Shown here: positions 1 to 6,744 of the stretch, in pieces
How positions within the stretch are numbered: the stretch's first letter is position 1
How the letters are laid out: the number at the start of each line of letters is the position of its first letter
NCBI GenBank assembly: GCA_017396925.1
Contig: JAFQKM010000177.1
Span: forward strand, 1-9,902
Length of the DNA stretch: 9,902 bases
Reading direction: 5' to 3'
From: Clostridia bacterium
GTDB taxonomy: Bacteria; Bacillota; Clostridia; Oscillospirales; Butyricicoccaceae
Notes under the pieces: generated by a model
Database searches by the model: none
What the model was told of the DNA's origin: nothing
What the model saw: only the letters and a program-made list of their open reading frames with translations
Program-made: the position numbers and the translations under genes

Positions 1-66
1 ATACCCCCTTCCGCTCTCCGAGGGGACATTATATCTGCTCGCAGCATAAGACTTGCACAGATAAAG
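1..66 (-). promoter_or_regulatory. Possible promoter and start of the leader of the next gene to the left
   Basis: On the minus strand there is a perfect -10 hexamer TATAAT at 33-28, and an AAGGGGG purine run at 10-4 that could be a ribosome binding site for a gene starting just outside the window. No good -35 is seen at 16-18 bp (the 17-bp position reads GCAAGT), and there is no TG extension. The segment lies directly beyond the nfnB terminator, where a new transcription unit would be expected. No coding sequence or RNA gene is recognisable in these bases. The promoter call rests on one hexamer plus position, so it is weak. Confidence 0.3.
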
Positions 67-92
67 AAAAGCCACCCAGGTGGGTGGCTTTT
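61..92 (-). terminator. Intrinsic terminator of the nfnAB operon
   Basis: The arms GCCACCC (71-77) and GGGTGGC (82-88) pair around the 4-nt loop AGGT, flanked by four A and four T. On the minus strand the stem is followed by TTTTCTTTAT. This is a standard rho-independent terminator about 30 nt after the nfnB stop. The flanking A and T runs also make it usable in the other orientation. Confidence 0.88.
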
Positions 93-99
93 CCTATGC

Positions 100-120
100 T
101 AAGCTAAAGTTTTTAGCTTA
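100..120 (-). repeat. AT-rich inverted repeat containing the nfnB stop codon
   Basis: TAAGCTAAA (100-108) and TTTAGCTTA (112-120) form a perfect 9-bp inverted repeat with a 3-nt loop. The nfnB stop codon TAA is the first triplet of the stem on the minus strand. The repeat lies just before the GC-rich terminator, so the transcript would end in two consecutive hairpins. It may protect the mRNA 3' end or assist termination; function is inferred. Confidence 0.55.
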
Positions 121-1512
121 CTTGTTCTTCAGGTACTCGTCGATGGAAGCAGCAGCTGTCTTGCCGGCGCCCATAGCGAGGATAACTGTAGCAGCACCTG
201 TGGAAGCGTCGCCGCCTGCGAAGACTGCAGCTCTGGATGTGGAGCCGTCTTCACCTGTAACGATGCAGCCCTTCTTGTTTGTATCCAGGCCAGGTGTTGT
301 GGAACGGATCAGGGGGTTGGGGGATGTGCCCAGCGAGGGGATAACTGTATCGACTTCGATAGCGAAATCGGAGCCCTCGACGGGGATGGGACGACGGCGG
401 CCGGAAGCATCGGGCTCGCCCAGTTCCATCTTGACGCAGTGCAGCTTGCAAGCACGGCCCTTCTCGTCGCCTTCGATGGAAACGGGAGCAGTCAGGAAGT
501 CGAAGATGATGCCTTCTTCCATAGCGTGATGGACTTCTTCCTTACGTGCGGGCAGCTCTGCCTCGCCTCTGCGGTAAACGATATGGACTTCCTTAGCGCC
601 CATTCTCTTAGCGCAGCGAGCAGCGTCCATAGCAACGTTACCACCGCCGATGACGGCTACGCTCTGGGACTCCAGAACGGGTGTGTCGCAGTTGTCAGCG
701 CCACGGAAAGCCTTCATCAGGTTGATACGTGTCAGGTACTCGTTAGCGGAGTAAACGCCGCACAGAGACTCGCCGGGAATCTGAGCGAACATGGGCAGAC
801 CAGCGCCGGAACCGATAAAGACAGCCTCAAAGCCCATCTCTTCGATCAGCTCATCGATGGACAGAACCTTACCGATGACCATGTTTGTCTCGATCTTAAC
901 GCCCATCTTGACCAGGTTCTCAACTTCCTTGTTGACGATTTCCTTGGGCAGACGGAACTCGGGGATACCATAGGACAGAACGCCGCCGGCAACATGCAGA
1001 GCCTCGAAGACGGTGACGTCATAGCCCTTTCTTGCCAGCTCGCCGGCGCAGGTCAGACCAGCAGGGCCGGAACCGATGACTGCGACCTTGTGGCCGTTGG
1101 CCTCAGCGCAATCCAGGTTGACGATGCCGTTCTCACGAGCCCAGTCGGCAACAAAGCGCTCCAGACGGCCGATGGCGACAGGTTCGCCCTTGATGCCGCG
1201 GATGCACTTGCTCTCGCACTGTGTCTCCTGGGGGCAGACGCGGCCGGAAACAGCGGGCAGAGCGTTGGCGTTGGACAGAATCTTATAAGCACCGGCCAGA
1301 TCCTCTTCACGGATCTTGGCGATGAACTCGGGAATGGGAACATTTACGGGGCAGCCCTGAACGCACATAGCGTTCTTGCAGTTGAGGCAGCGCTCTGCCT
1401 CTTCCTTGGCCTGCTCGAGGGTGTAGCCCTGTGCAACTTCCAGGAAGTTGGCGTTACGTACGTTGGGCTCCTGCTCGGCCATCTTGACCTTTGTAAGGGA
1501 CATGTTAGGCAT
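118..1512 (-). CDS. nfnB: NfnB, large subunit of NADH-dependent reduced ferredoxin:NADP+ oxidoreductase (GltA-like)
   Basis: Large subunit (464 aa, the usual family length) of the flavin-based electron-bifurcating transhydrogenase, which couples NADH and reduced ferredoxin to NADP+ reduction in the cytoplasm and is reversible. The N-terminal Fe-S part shows CxxCxxxxCxxxC (C42, C45, C50, C54) and C93, C99, C103. In characterised Nfn enzymes one cluster also uses a Glu ligand, which I cannot assign with certainty. An FAD fold begins at GSGPAG (147-152). A second dinucleotide fold begins at GGGNVAMD (289-296), followed by YRR (313-315), typical of NADPH binding. The FAD-closing AGGD is at 432-435. 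The ATG at 1512 lies 8 nt after GAGAGG (1526-1521) and overlaps the nfnA stop by 8 nt, indicating translational coupling. Automatic pipelines may name it NADPH-dependent glutamate synthase GltA or SudA. The adjacent small subunit with its Asp-containing cluster motif favours Nfn. Confidence 0.88.
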   Translation of the reverse strand: MPNMSLTKVKMAEQEPNVRNANFLEVAQGYTLEQAKEEAERCLNCKNAMCVQGCPVNVPIPEFIAKIREEDLAGAYKILSNANALPAVSGRVCPQETQCESKCIRGIKGEPVAIGRLERFVADWARENGIVNLDCAEANGHKVAVIGSGPAGLTCAGELARKGYDVTVFEALHVAGGVLSYGIPEFRLPKEIVNKEVENLVKMGVKIETNMVIGKVLSIDELIEEMGFEAVFIGSGAGLPMFAQIPGESLCGVYSANEYLTRINLMKAFRGADNCDTPVLESQSVAVIGGGNVAMDAARCAKRMGAKEVHIVYRRGEAELPARKEEVHHAMEEGIIFDFLTAPVSIEGDEKGRACKLHCVKMELGEPDASGRRRPIPVEGSDFAIEVDTVIPSLGTSPNPLIRSTTPGLDTNKKGCIVTGEDGSTSRAAVFAGGDASTGAATVILAMGAGKTAAASIDEYLKNK

Positions 1513-2365
1513 TTGTCTTACCTCTCAATCTGCAGATGTGTTCTTCCTTCTTCTTGGCCTCGAAAGCCTTGTAGGAATTGTTACGGGCGATAACTTCGTC
1601 AAAGTCGACCAGATGGCCGTCGAAGTCGGGACCGTCAACGCAAGCGAACTTTGTCTCGCCGCCAACTGTGACTCGGCAGCAGCCGCACATACCTGTACCG
1701 TCGACCATGATGGGGTTCATGGAGATGGTTGTGGGGATGTTGTGCTCCTTGGTCAGCTTGCAGACGAACTTCATCATCATCAGGGGGCCGATAGCGACGA
1801 CATGGTCGAACTTGTGGCCTTCCTCGATCAGCTTCTTCAGCATATCTGTGCCGAAGCCGTGGAAGCCATAGTCACCGATGTCTGTGCACATGTGCAGCTC
1901 TGTGCAGGCCTTGCCCATCTCTTCTTCGAGGATGATCAGGTCCTTGTTACGGAAACCAGCAATTGTGTGAACCTCAACGCCAGCCTCGTGCAGAGCCTTA
2001 GCGATGGGGTAAGCGATAGCGCAGCCGGCGCCGCCGCCAACGACAGCAACCTTCTTGCCCATGCCCTCGATGTGTGTGGGAACACCCAGAGGACCGACGA
2101 AGTCATGCAGGCAATCGCCTTCGTTCAGCTCGTCCAGAGCCAGTGTGGTAGCACCGACCTTCTGGAAGATGATAGCGACCGAGCCCTTTTCCTTATCGGT
2201 GTAGGCAATGGTCAGAGGTACTCTTTCACCTTCGGCATCGACTCTGAAGATGATAAACTGGCCGGCCTTAGCCTTCTTGGCGATCAGGGGGGCGTAAACT
2301 TCCATCAGAGTGATGTCGGGCTTCAGAGGTTTCTTCAAAACAATCTGATATTTCTTGTTGTCCAT
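1505..2365 (-). CDS. nfnA: NfnA, small FAD/[2Fe-2S] subunit of NADH-dependent reduced ferredoxin:NADP+ oxidoreductase
   Basis: Small subunit (286 aa) of the Nfn complex, from the PyrK/ferredoxin-NADP reductase-like family. It binds FAD and NADH and passes electrons through a [2Fe-2S] cluster to NfnB. An N-terminal FAD-binding barrel carries RVPLTIA (48-54). The NAD-binding half begins at VVGGGAGCA (108-116). The C-terminal cluster motif gives D222, C227, C230 and C242, the same spacing as the Asp/Cys3 ligands described for the Thermotoga maritima enzyme; C229 is an extra cysteine. The start ATG has AAGGAG (2379-2374) 8 nt upstream and a near-consensus promoter before that. It is the first gene of a two-gene operon and overlaps nfnB by 8 nt. 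Alternatives are the sulfide dehydrogenase subunit SudB or dihydroorotate dehydrogenase electron-transfer subunit PyrK; no pyrD is adjacent, which argues against the latter. Confidence 0.88.
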   Translation of the reverse strand: MDNKKYQIVLKKPLKPDITLMEVYAPLIAKKAKAGQFIIFRVDAEGERVPLTIAYTDKEKGSVAIIFQKVGATTLALDELNEGDCLHDFVGPLGVPTHIEGMGKKVAVVGGGAGCAIAYPIAKALHEAGVEVHTIAGFRNKDLIILEEEMGKACTELHMCTDIGDYGFHGFGTDMLKKLIEEGHKFDHVVAIGPLMMMKFVCKLTKEHNIPTTISMNPIMVDGTGMCGCCRVTVGGETKFACVDGPDFDGHLVDFDEVIARNNSYKAFEAKKKEEHICRLRGKTNA

Positions 2366-2417
2366 CTGTAACTCTCCTTAATTAAATATGTAATTTCAAA
2401 GTTTTACACACACTATT

Positions 2418-2446
2418 ATCATATCCCCAAACCAATTTCATGTCAA
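2418..2446 (-). promoter_or_regulatory. Sigma-A-type promoter of nfnAB
   Basis: On the minus strand the -35 TTGACA (2446-2441, perfect) and -10 TATGAT (2423-2418, five of six) are separated by exactly 17 bp. Transcription would start near 2411, giving a leader of about 45 nt that ends in AAGGAG 8 nt before the nfnA ATG. It is the best promoter in the window and makes nfnAB a unit separate from the upstream operon. Confidence 0.88.
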
Positions 2447-2555
2447 CCGGAAAAAGACATAATTTCCGTAAATCCATGGGAAAAAATGTTGTTTCTCCAT
2501 CCATTCTATACGGTTTCGGGGGATATTTGCACAGAAAACACAGGCGTTCTTCCCT
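2447..2555. other. Non-coding gap between the tandem hairpins and the nfnA promoter
   Basis: This is the part of the 272-nt gap at 2366-2637 not covered by the hairpins or the promoter. I find no credible ORF with a ribosome binding site on either strand. On the minus strand a TATAGAAT sequence occurs without a matching -35. Nothing else is assigned. Confidence 0.5.
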
Positions 2556-2610
2556 GCGTTTCCGGGCTGCTGCGGAAACGCCCGGTACGGCGCACAGGCC
2601 GTACCGGGCG
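2556..2610 (-). terminator. Two overlapping GC-rich hairpins after the DCCP-like gene, probable terminator
   Basis: The first hairpin has 13-bp arms (2579-2591 with 2598-2610) and the 6-nt loop GCACAG. It starts 28 nt after the stop codon of the DCCP-like gene. On the minus strand only TTT and then CC follow, a poor U-tract. A second 9-bp hairpin, GCGTTTCCG (2556-2564) with CGGAAACGC (2573-2581), shares 2579-2581 with the first, so both cannot be complete at once. Most likely this ends the long importer transcript. The weak U-run and shared bases leave room for an alternative-structure regulator or a small RNA. Confidence 0.6.
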
Positions 2611-2637
2611 GATGCATATCTGTTTTGCCGACAGATC

Positions 2638-3789
2638 TTAGAGCATTTCGATGAATGCCGAAACGCGGGTATTGATCTGGCCGATGTCGGCGGAGGAGTA
2701 GTCGGTCTCCATCGACATATAGGGAATGCCCTTACCGGTGACGAAACGCTTGATATAGAAGGATTCGACATTGTAGGTGTGGCAAGCCTGCAGAACGACT
2801 TCGACAACGCCGTCGATCTTATACTCTTCCAGCAGACGGCCCATGAGCTCCAGACGGTTGTTGTCGGGTGTCATGACCGAGCAGCCGATATCGAGGTAAC
2901 GGTCGGCGATGGCCTGGTAGACGTCGGGGTTGCTCTCGTCGATCAGCTTATCGACCGACTTGGCGCCGCTGCAGTTCTCGAAGCAGACAACGTTGCCGCC
3001 GTTTTCTTCGATGGCACGGACGACCTTCATGGCATTGCCGCCGATGGGGCAGCCGGTGACCATGATTCTGGGGCGCTTGGGAATGGGACGGTTGCCCTCT
3101 TCATATTCCTTCTTGATGCGCTCGGTCAGGGCCAGAACATCCTGGATCGACTTTTCGCGGTCGAACTTATAGGAGGAACCATAGAGAACGCTGTAGAGAT
3201 CCAGACCGGATACAGGGGGAGGATCCATCTTCTGCAGCTCGTAGAAGCCGCGCAGGGCCAGACGGTTGCGGTTCATCAGATTGACCTGCTCGCGGAGCTT
3301 TTCTTCGGTGATCTCAACGCCGAACTGCTCTTCCAGCTTTTCTTTCAGACGAACGACCTCTTCTCTCCACAGCTTGCGGCCCATTTCGCTCTGGCGGTTG
3401 GGCAGCTCCATGACATGGACGTTCTTGAACTCGCCCAGCATCTCATACATCTTCTTCTTGCCGTCGCAGGTGGTCTCGCCGACGATCAGGTCGGAGAAAT
3501 AGAAGAAGGGGCACTTCTTGGTCAGCGCGAAGCCGTAGCTCGACTTGACCAGGGGGCAGAGGTTACGGGGCAGATCCTGCTCGGCATCGGGAATGGTCTC
3601 GTCCGAGAAGGAGCACAGGCCAACGGGAACAGCGCCTGCAGCCATGATGACCTCGCTGGGGGTGTAGGTGCAGAAGGTACCGACAAAGGGGATGTCCTTC
3701 TTCTTCATCTCCATCAGGGGCAGGAAGGAGTTCTTACGCTGTTCGCTGAACTCTTCAAATACATCAGGCAGGGTTTTTACCAGTTCCAT
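2638..3789 (-). CDS. Double-cubane-cluster-type anaerobic reductase (2-hydroxyacyl-CoA dehydratase superfamily, YjiM-like)
   Basis: This 383-aa protein belongs to the 2-hydroxyacyl-CoA dehydratase/benzoyl-CoA reductase subunit superfamily (COG1775). It best resembles the double-cubane-cluster-containing proteins, which carry an [8Fe-9S] cluster and catalyse ATP-driven reductions with a separate ATPase/reductase. E. coli YjiM is a relative of the same size. Family signatures are GTFCTYTPSEV (37-47), LCPLVKSSYG (77-86), VGETTCDGKKKMYE (103-116), TGCPIGG (245-251), QACHTYNVE (334-342) and the ETDYS...GQ...TR...F.EML tail. Cysteines are 40, 59, 78, 93, 108, 247, 269, 273, 303 and 336. C40, C78 and C108 fit the N-terminal ligand set of the superfamily; a C-terminal set probably includes C247, C273 and C336. 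Classical dehydratases need two different subunits, and only one is present, which favours the homodimeric DCCP type. The ATG has AAGGAG 8 nt upstream. It follows oppF by 34 nt without a terminator. No activator ATPase is in the window. Natural substrate unknown. Confidence 0.85.
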   Translation of the reverse strand: MELVKTLPDVFEEFSEQRKNSFLPLMEMKKKDIPFVGTFCTYTPSEVIMAAGAVPVGLCSFSDETIPDAEQDLPRNLCPLVKSSYGFALTKKCPFFYFSDLIVGETTCDGKKKMYEMLGEFKNVHVMELPNRQSEMGRKLWREEVVRLKEKLEEQFGVEITEEKLREQVNLMNRNRLALRGFYELQKMDPPPVSGLDLYSVLYGSSYKFDREKSIQDVLALTERIKKEYEEGNRPIPKRPRIMVTGCPIGGNAMKVVRAIEENGGNVVCFENCSGAKSVDKLIDESNPDVYQAIADRYLDIGCSVMTPDNNRLELMGRLLEEYKIDGVVEVVLQACHTYNVESFYIKRFVTGKGIPYMSMETDYSSADIGQINTRVSAFIEML

Positions 3790-3823
3790 GATTCATTCTC
3801 CTTTTCTTTCATGTTTTTCTGAA

Positions 3824-4789
3824 TTATTTATGCAGATGGCAGGCGACGAAGTGACCGGGCTCGATCTCCTTGAGTTCGGGACGGACCTTCATGCACTGCT
3901 CGGTGACATATTTGCAGCGGCCGCTGAAACGGCAGCCGGCAGGGGGATTGACGGGGCTGGGGACGTCGCCGGTCAGCATGATCTTCCGGCGTTCGCGGGA
4001 AGCGCGGGGATCTGCGATGGGAACGGCCGACAGCAGCGCCTCGGTATAGGGGTGCAGCGGCTTCTTATACAGCTCGGCCGCGGGGGCCAGCTCGACCATG
4101 TTGCCCAGATACATAACACCGATGCGGTCGGAGATATGCTTGACCATCGAAAGGTCGTGGGCGATGAAGAGCATGGTCAGGTCGCGGTCCTTCTGCAGCT
4201 TCATCAGCAGGTTGATGATCTGGGCCTGGATCGAAACGTCGAGGGCCGAGATGGGCTCGTCGCAGAAGAGGAACTCGGGATCGACAGCCAGGGCGCGGGC
4301 AATGCCGATACGCTGGCGCTGACCGCCCGAAAACTCATGAACATTGCGCATGGCATGCTCGGCATTGAGGCCGACCATGTCGAGCAGTTCGAGGACCATT
4401 CGCTCTTCCTCGGCCTGATTTTTGGCCAGCTTGTGGATGCGAATGCCTTCGGCGATGATATCATAAACCTTCTGATGGGGGTCGAGGGAGGCGTAGGGAT
4501 CCTGGAAGATCATCTGGACCTTGCCGGTGAAATCGAAACGCTCCTTCTTGGACATGCTGTGAACGTCTTTTCCCTTATATTTCACCATGCCTGCCGTTTT
4601 GGGCAACATACCAATACAGGTTTTTCCGCAGGTGGTCTTACCGCAGCCCGACTCGCCGACGATACCCAGGGTCTCGCCCTTGTGAATGACAAAGGAAACG
4701 TCGTCGACCGCCTTGAGCTTACGCTTCTTGCCGGCGTCGAAATATTTGCAGAGGTTGGTGACCTCCAGTTCGATGGGTCTGTTATTCAT
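3824..4789 (-). CDS. oppF: Oligopeptide/dipeptide ABC transporter ATPase OppF/DppF
   Basis: Second ATPase of the peptide importer, acting with OppD on the cytoplasmic face of the OppBC channel. With the start used here it is 321 aa. Walker A GESGCGKT (45-52), Q-loop Q96, signature SGGQRQR (154-160), Walker B ending in DEP (177-179, catalytic E178) and H-loop H211 are all intact. The C-terminal oligopeptide-transporter extension has HPYTEALLSAVP (246-257) and cysteines C286, C292, C299 and C317; in related structures this arrangement binds a [4Fe-4S] cluster. The chosen ATG lies 8 nt after GGAGG (4802-4798) and overlaps the oppD stop by 8 nt (ATGAATAA). A longer reading from the ATG at 4834 would add 15 residues not typical of the family and lie deep inside oppD, so I reject it. 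Peptide specificity cannot be read from the ATPase. Confidence 0.93.
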   Translation of the reverse strand: MNNRPIELEVTNLCKYFDAGKKRKLKAVDDVSFVIHKGETLGIVGESGCGKTTCGKTCIGMLPKTAGMVKYKGKDVHSMSKKERFDFTGKVQMIFQDPYASLDPHQKVYDIIAEGIRIHKLAKNQAEEERMVLELLDMVGLNAEHAMRNVHEFSGGQRQRIGIARALAVDPEFLFCDEPISALDVSIQAQIINLLMKLQKDRDLTMLFIAHDLSMVKHISDRIGVMYLGNMVELAPAAELYKKPLHPYTEALLSAVPIADPRASRERRKIMLTGDVPSPVNPPAGCRFSGRCKYVTEQCMKVRPELKEIEPGHFVACHLHK

Positions 4790-5813
4790 GGTGAGCACCT
4801 CCGGTTCGGAAGGGTACGCCGCTGATATCGGCACGGGGATCGTTGAGCCAGCAGGCTACAGTGTGTCCGTCGCCCAGGTCGGTGACCTCGGGGATCAGCT
4901 CGGCGCAGACATTCATGGCATAGGGGCAGCGGCTGCAGAAAGCACAGCCCTTAGGCGGATGGATCATATCGGGGATGGTGCCCTCGATGGTGACCAGCTC
5001 TTCCTTGTTGTCCAGATCGAGGCGGGGAACCGAGTTCATCAGCGCCCAGGTATAGGGATGACGGGGATCGTAGAAGATATCTTCGTTCTTGCCGCTTTCG
5101 ACAATCTTGCCGGCATACATGACGATGATGTTGTCGGCCATATCGGCAACAACGCCCAGGTCATGGGTGATCATGATGATGCCCATGCCCAGCTTTTTCT
5201 GTAGGTCCTTCATCAGTTCGAGGATCTGGGCCTGAATGGTAACGTCGAGGGCGGTTGTGGGCTCGTCGGCGATCAGCAGGCTGGGATTGGTGATCATGGC
5301 GGTGGCGATCATGACGCGCTGGCGCATACCGCCCGAAAGCTCGTGGGGATATTTTTCGAGGCAGGCGTCGGGATCGGGGATGCCGACCAGCTCGAGCATC
5401 TCGATGGCACGCTGGCGGATCTGACCGGCCGAAAGCGAGCCGTCGTTGTGGTTTTCCAGATTCTCGGCGATCTGACGGCCGATCTTCATGGTGGGATTGA
5501 GGGAAACCAGGGCGTCCTGGAAAATCATCGAGCATTCCTGACCGCGGAAGCTCTGCCACTCGGCTTCGGTGAAGTTCAGAACTTCCCTGCCGCCAAACTG
5601 AATGCTGCTGCCCTCTTTGATCTTGCCGGGCTTTTCGATCAGGCCCATCAGTGCCTTGGATGTGACCGACTTACCGCAGCCCGACTCGCCGACCAATGCG
5701 GTGGTCTTGCCGTTTTCAACCGAGAAGCTGATGCCGCGGACCGACTGGACTTCACCGGCGTAGGTAAAATAGGAAACAGACAGATTCTTAACGTCTACAA
5801 GTGTGTTTTTCAT
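4782..5813 (-). CDS. oppD: Oligopeptide/dipeptide ABC transporter ATPase OppD/DppD
   Basis: First ATPase of the importer, 343 aa, partner of OppF. Walker A GESGCGKS (42-49), Q-loop Q99, signature LSGGMRQR (159-166), Walker B ending in ADEP (182-185, E184) and H-loop H217 are complete, so it should be active. The C-terminal extension begins around HPYTWALMNSVP (252-263) and carries C290, C296, C303 and C321 in the spacing of the Fe-S site reported for OppD/DppD, plus an extra C293. The ATG has GGAGG (5826-5822) 8 nt upstream and starts 13 nt after the oppC stop. The stop overlaps the oppF start, and the oppF ribosome binding site lies inside the last codons of this gene, suggesting coupled, near-equal synthesis of the two ATPases. 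Confidence 0.94.
   Translation of the reverse strand: MKNTLVDVKNLSVSYFTYAGEVQSVRGISFSVENGKTTALVGESGCGKSVTSKALMGLIEKPGKIKEGSSIQFGGREVLNFTEAEWQSFRGQECSMIFQDALVSLNPTMKIGRQIAENLENHNDGSLSAGQIRQRAIEMLELVGIPDPDACLEKYPHELSGGMRQRVMIATAMITNPSLLIADEPTTALDVTIQAQILELMKDLQKKLGMGIIMITHDLGVVADMADNIIVMYAGKIVESGKNEDIFYDPRHPYTWALMNSVPRLDLDNKEELVTIEGTIPDMIHPPKGCAFCSRCPYAMNVCAELIPEVTDLGDGHTVACWLNDPRADISGVPFRTGGAHHE
4798..4802 (-). promoter_or_regulatory. Ribosome binding site that fixes the oppF start
   Basis: GGAGG lies 8 nt before the ATG at 4789-4787, inside the 3' end of oppD. This decides between that start and the upstream in-frame ATG at 4834. Confidence 0.85.
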
Positions 5814-5826
5814 CTGATCTCCCTCC

Positions 5827-6744
5827 TTACTTTACGATCTTGGGTTCCAGTGCCGAACGGAGAACGTCGCCCAGAATATTGAAGCTGAGGACGGTCAGCA
5901 GGATCAGAACACCGGGATAAACGGCCAGAATGGGACGGTCGAGGATAAATGCCTGCGCACCCTGCAGCATAGAGCCCCAGGACGCATGGGGGATCGAAAT
6001 ACCCAGGCCGAGGAAGCTGAGGGAGGATTCACTCAGAATGGCGCTGGCAACGCCAAGGCTGGCGGCAACCATGACCGGGCCGAGGATGTTGGGCAGGATG
6101 TGCTTAACGGCGATCTGAATATTGCCGGCGCCCAGATTCTTGGAGGCGACGACATAGTCACGCTCCTTGAGCGACATGGTCTCGGCACGGGTGATACGGG
6201 CGACCGACGCCCACGAGAAGAGGCTCAGAACGGCGATCAGCGTGGGAATGCTGGGCTTGAGGAAGGAGTTCAGAACGATCATCAGCAGCATCGAGGGCAG
6301 CGCCAGGAAAATATCGGTAAAGCGCATCAGCAGCATATCAAACTTGCCGCCGATATAGCCCGAGAAGATACCGATGGTGGTGCCGATACAGACGGTGACA
6401 AACATGGCCGAGAAGCCGACCAGCAGCGAAATACGTCCGCCGTAAAGGGCGCGGGTGAAATAGTCGCGGCCGAACTCGTCGCAGCCGAAGGGATGCTGCA
6501 GCGAGGCAGGCGCAAACTTATCGGCGCGGCTGAGGCCGTTGGGGTCATAGGGGCTCAGAGGCGCCAGCAGGCAGGCTGTAATGATGATAACCAGATAGAT
6601 CACCGCAAACATGGCCAGCTTGTTGGCGCGGATCTCCTTCTTGATGTCCTTCCAGAGGCTGCGGCGATAGACGGCGCCGAGATCCTTCTGCTTTTTCTCC
6701 ATGCGCTGGAAGGAGCTTTCGTTAAAAACATACTTATTTTCCAT
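5827..6744 (-). CDS. oppC: Oligopeptide/dipeptide ABC transporter permease OppC/DppC
   Basis: Integral membrane permease subunit (305 aa) that pairs with OppB to form the translocation channel. An N-terminal cytoplasmic stretch rich in Lys, Arg and Glu (about 15-43) leads to a first membrane helix (about 44-62), followed by the extracytoplasmic motif HPFGCDEFGRDYFTR (84-98) that is characteristic of OppC/DppC. Further hydrophobic segments lie at about 105-130, 138-160, 166-183, 220-240 and 272-295. The EAA loop that docks on the ATPase is at about 194-220 (ERDYVVASKNLGA). The start ATG overlaps the end of oppB by 11 nt; GAGGAG (6762-6757) is 12 nt upstream, rather far, so coupling to oppB translation is likely. 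A later in-frame ATG at 6699 lacks a ribosome binding site. Confidence 0.93.
   Translation of the reverse strand: MENKYVFNESSFQRMEKKQKDLGAVYRRSLWKDIKKEIRANKLAMFAVIYLVIIITACLLAPLSPYDPNGLSRADKFAPASLQHPFGCDEFGRDYFTRALYGGRISLLVGFSAMFVTVCIGTTIGIFSGYIGGKFDMLLMRFTDIFLALPSMLLMIVLNSFLKPSIPTLIAVLSLFSWASVARITRAETMSLKERDYVVASKNLGAGNIQIAVKHILPNILGPVMVAASLGVASAILSESSLSFLGLGISIPHASWGSMLQGAQAFILDRPILAVYPGVLILLTVLSFNILGDVLRSALEPKIVK

Noticed and set aside
1..27. tRNA or rRNA start at the left edge
   Set aside because: No acceptor, D-arm or conserved rRNA sequence is recognisable in the few bases after the possible -10.
439..1593. Long plus-strand open frames opposite nfnB, and similar ones opposite nfnA, the DCCP-like gene and the opp genes
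   Set aside because: They are antisense to well-recognised genes and arise because GC-rich codons on the minus strand leave few stops on the plus strand. None shows family similarity or a proper start signal.
2382..2807. 141-codon minus-strand ORF across the end of the DCCP-like gene and the nfnA promoter
   Set aside because: It overlaps the DCCP-like gene in another frame and crosses both hairpins and the promoter. The product is compositionally odd.
2638..3789. Classical two-subunit 2-hydroxyacyl-CoA dehydratase (HgdAB/HadBC)
   Set aside because: Only one subunit is present, and the sequence signatures and 383-aa length fit the single-subunit DCCP/YjiM group better. No CoA transferase or activator is adjacent.
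4790..4834. Upstream ATG at 4834 giving a 336-residue OppF
   Set aside because: It would overlap oppD by 53 nt and add 15 residues unlike the family. The ATG at 4789 has GGAGG at 8 nt and matches usual OppF starts.
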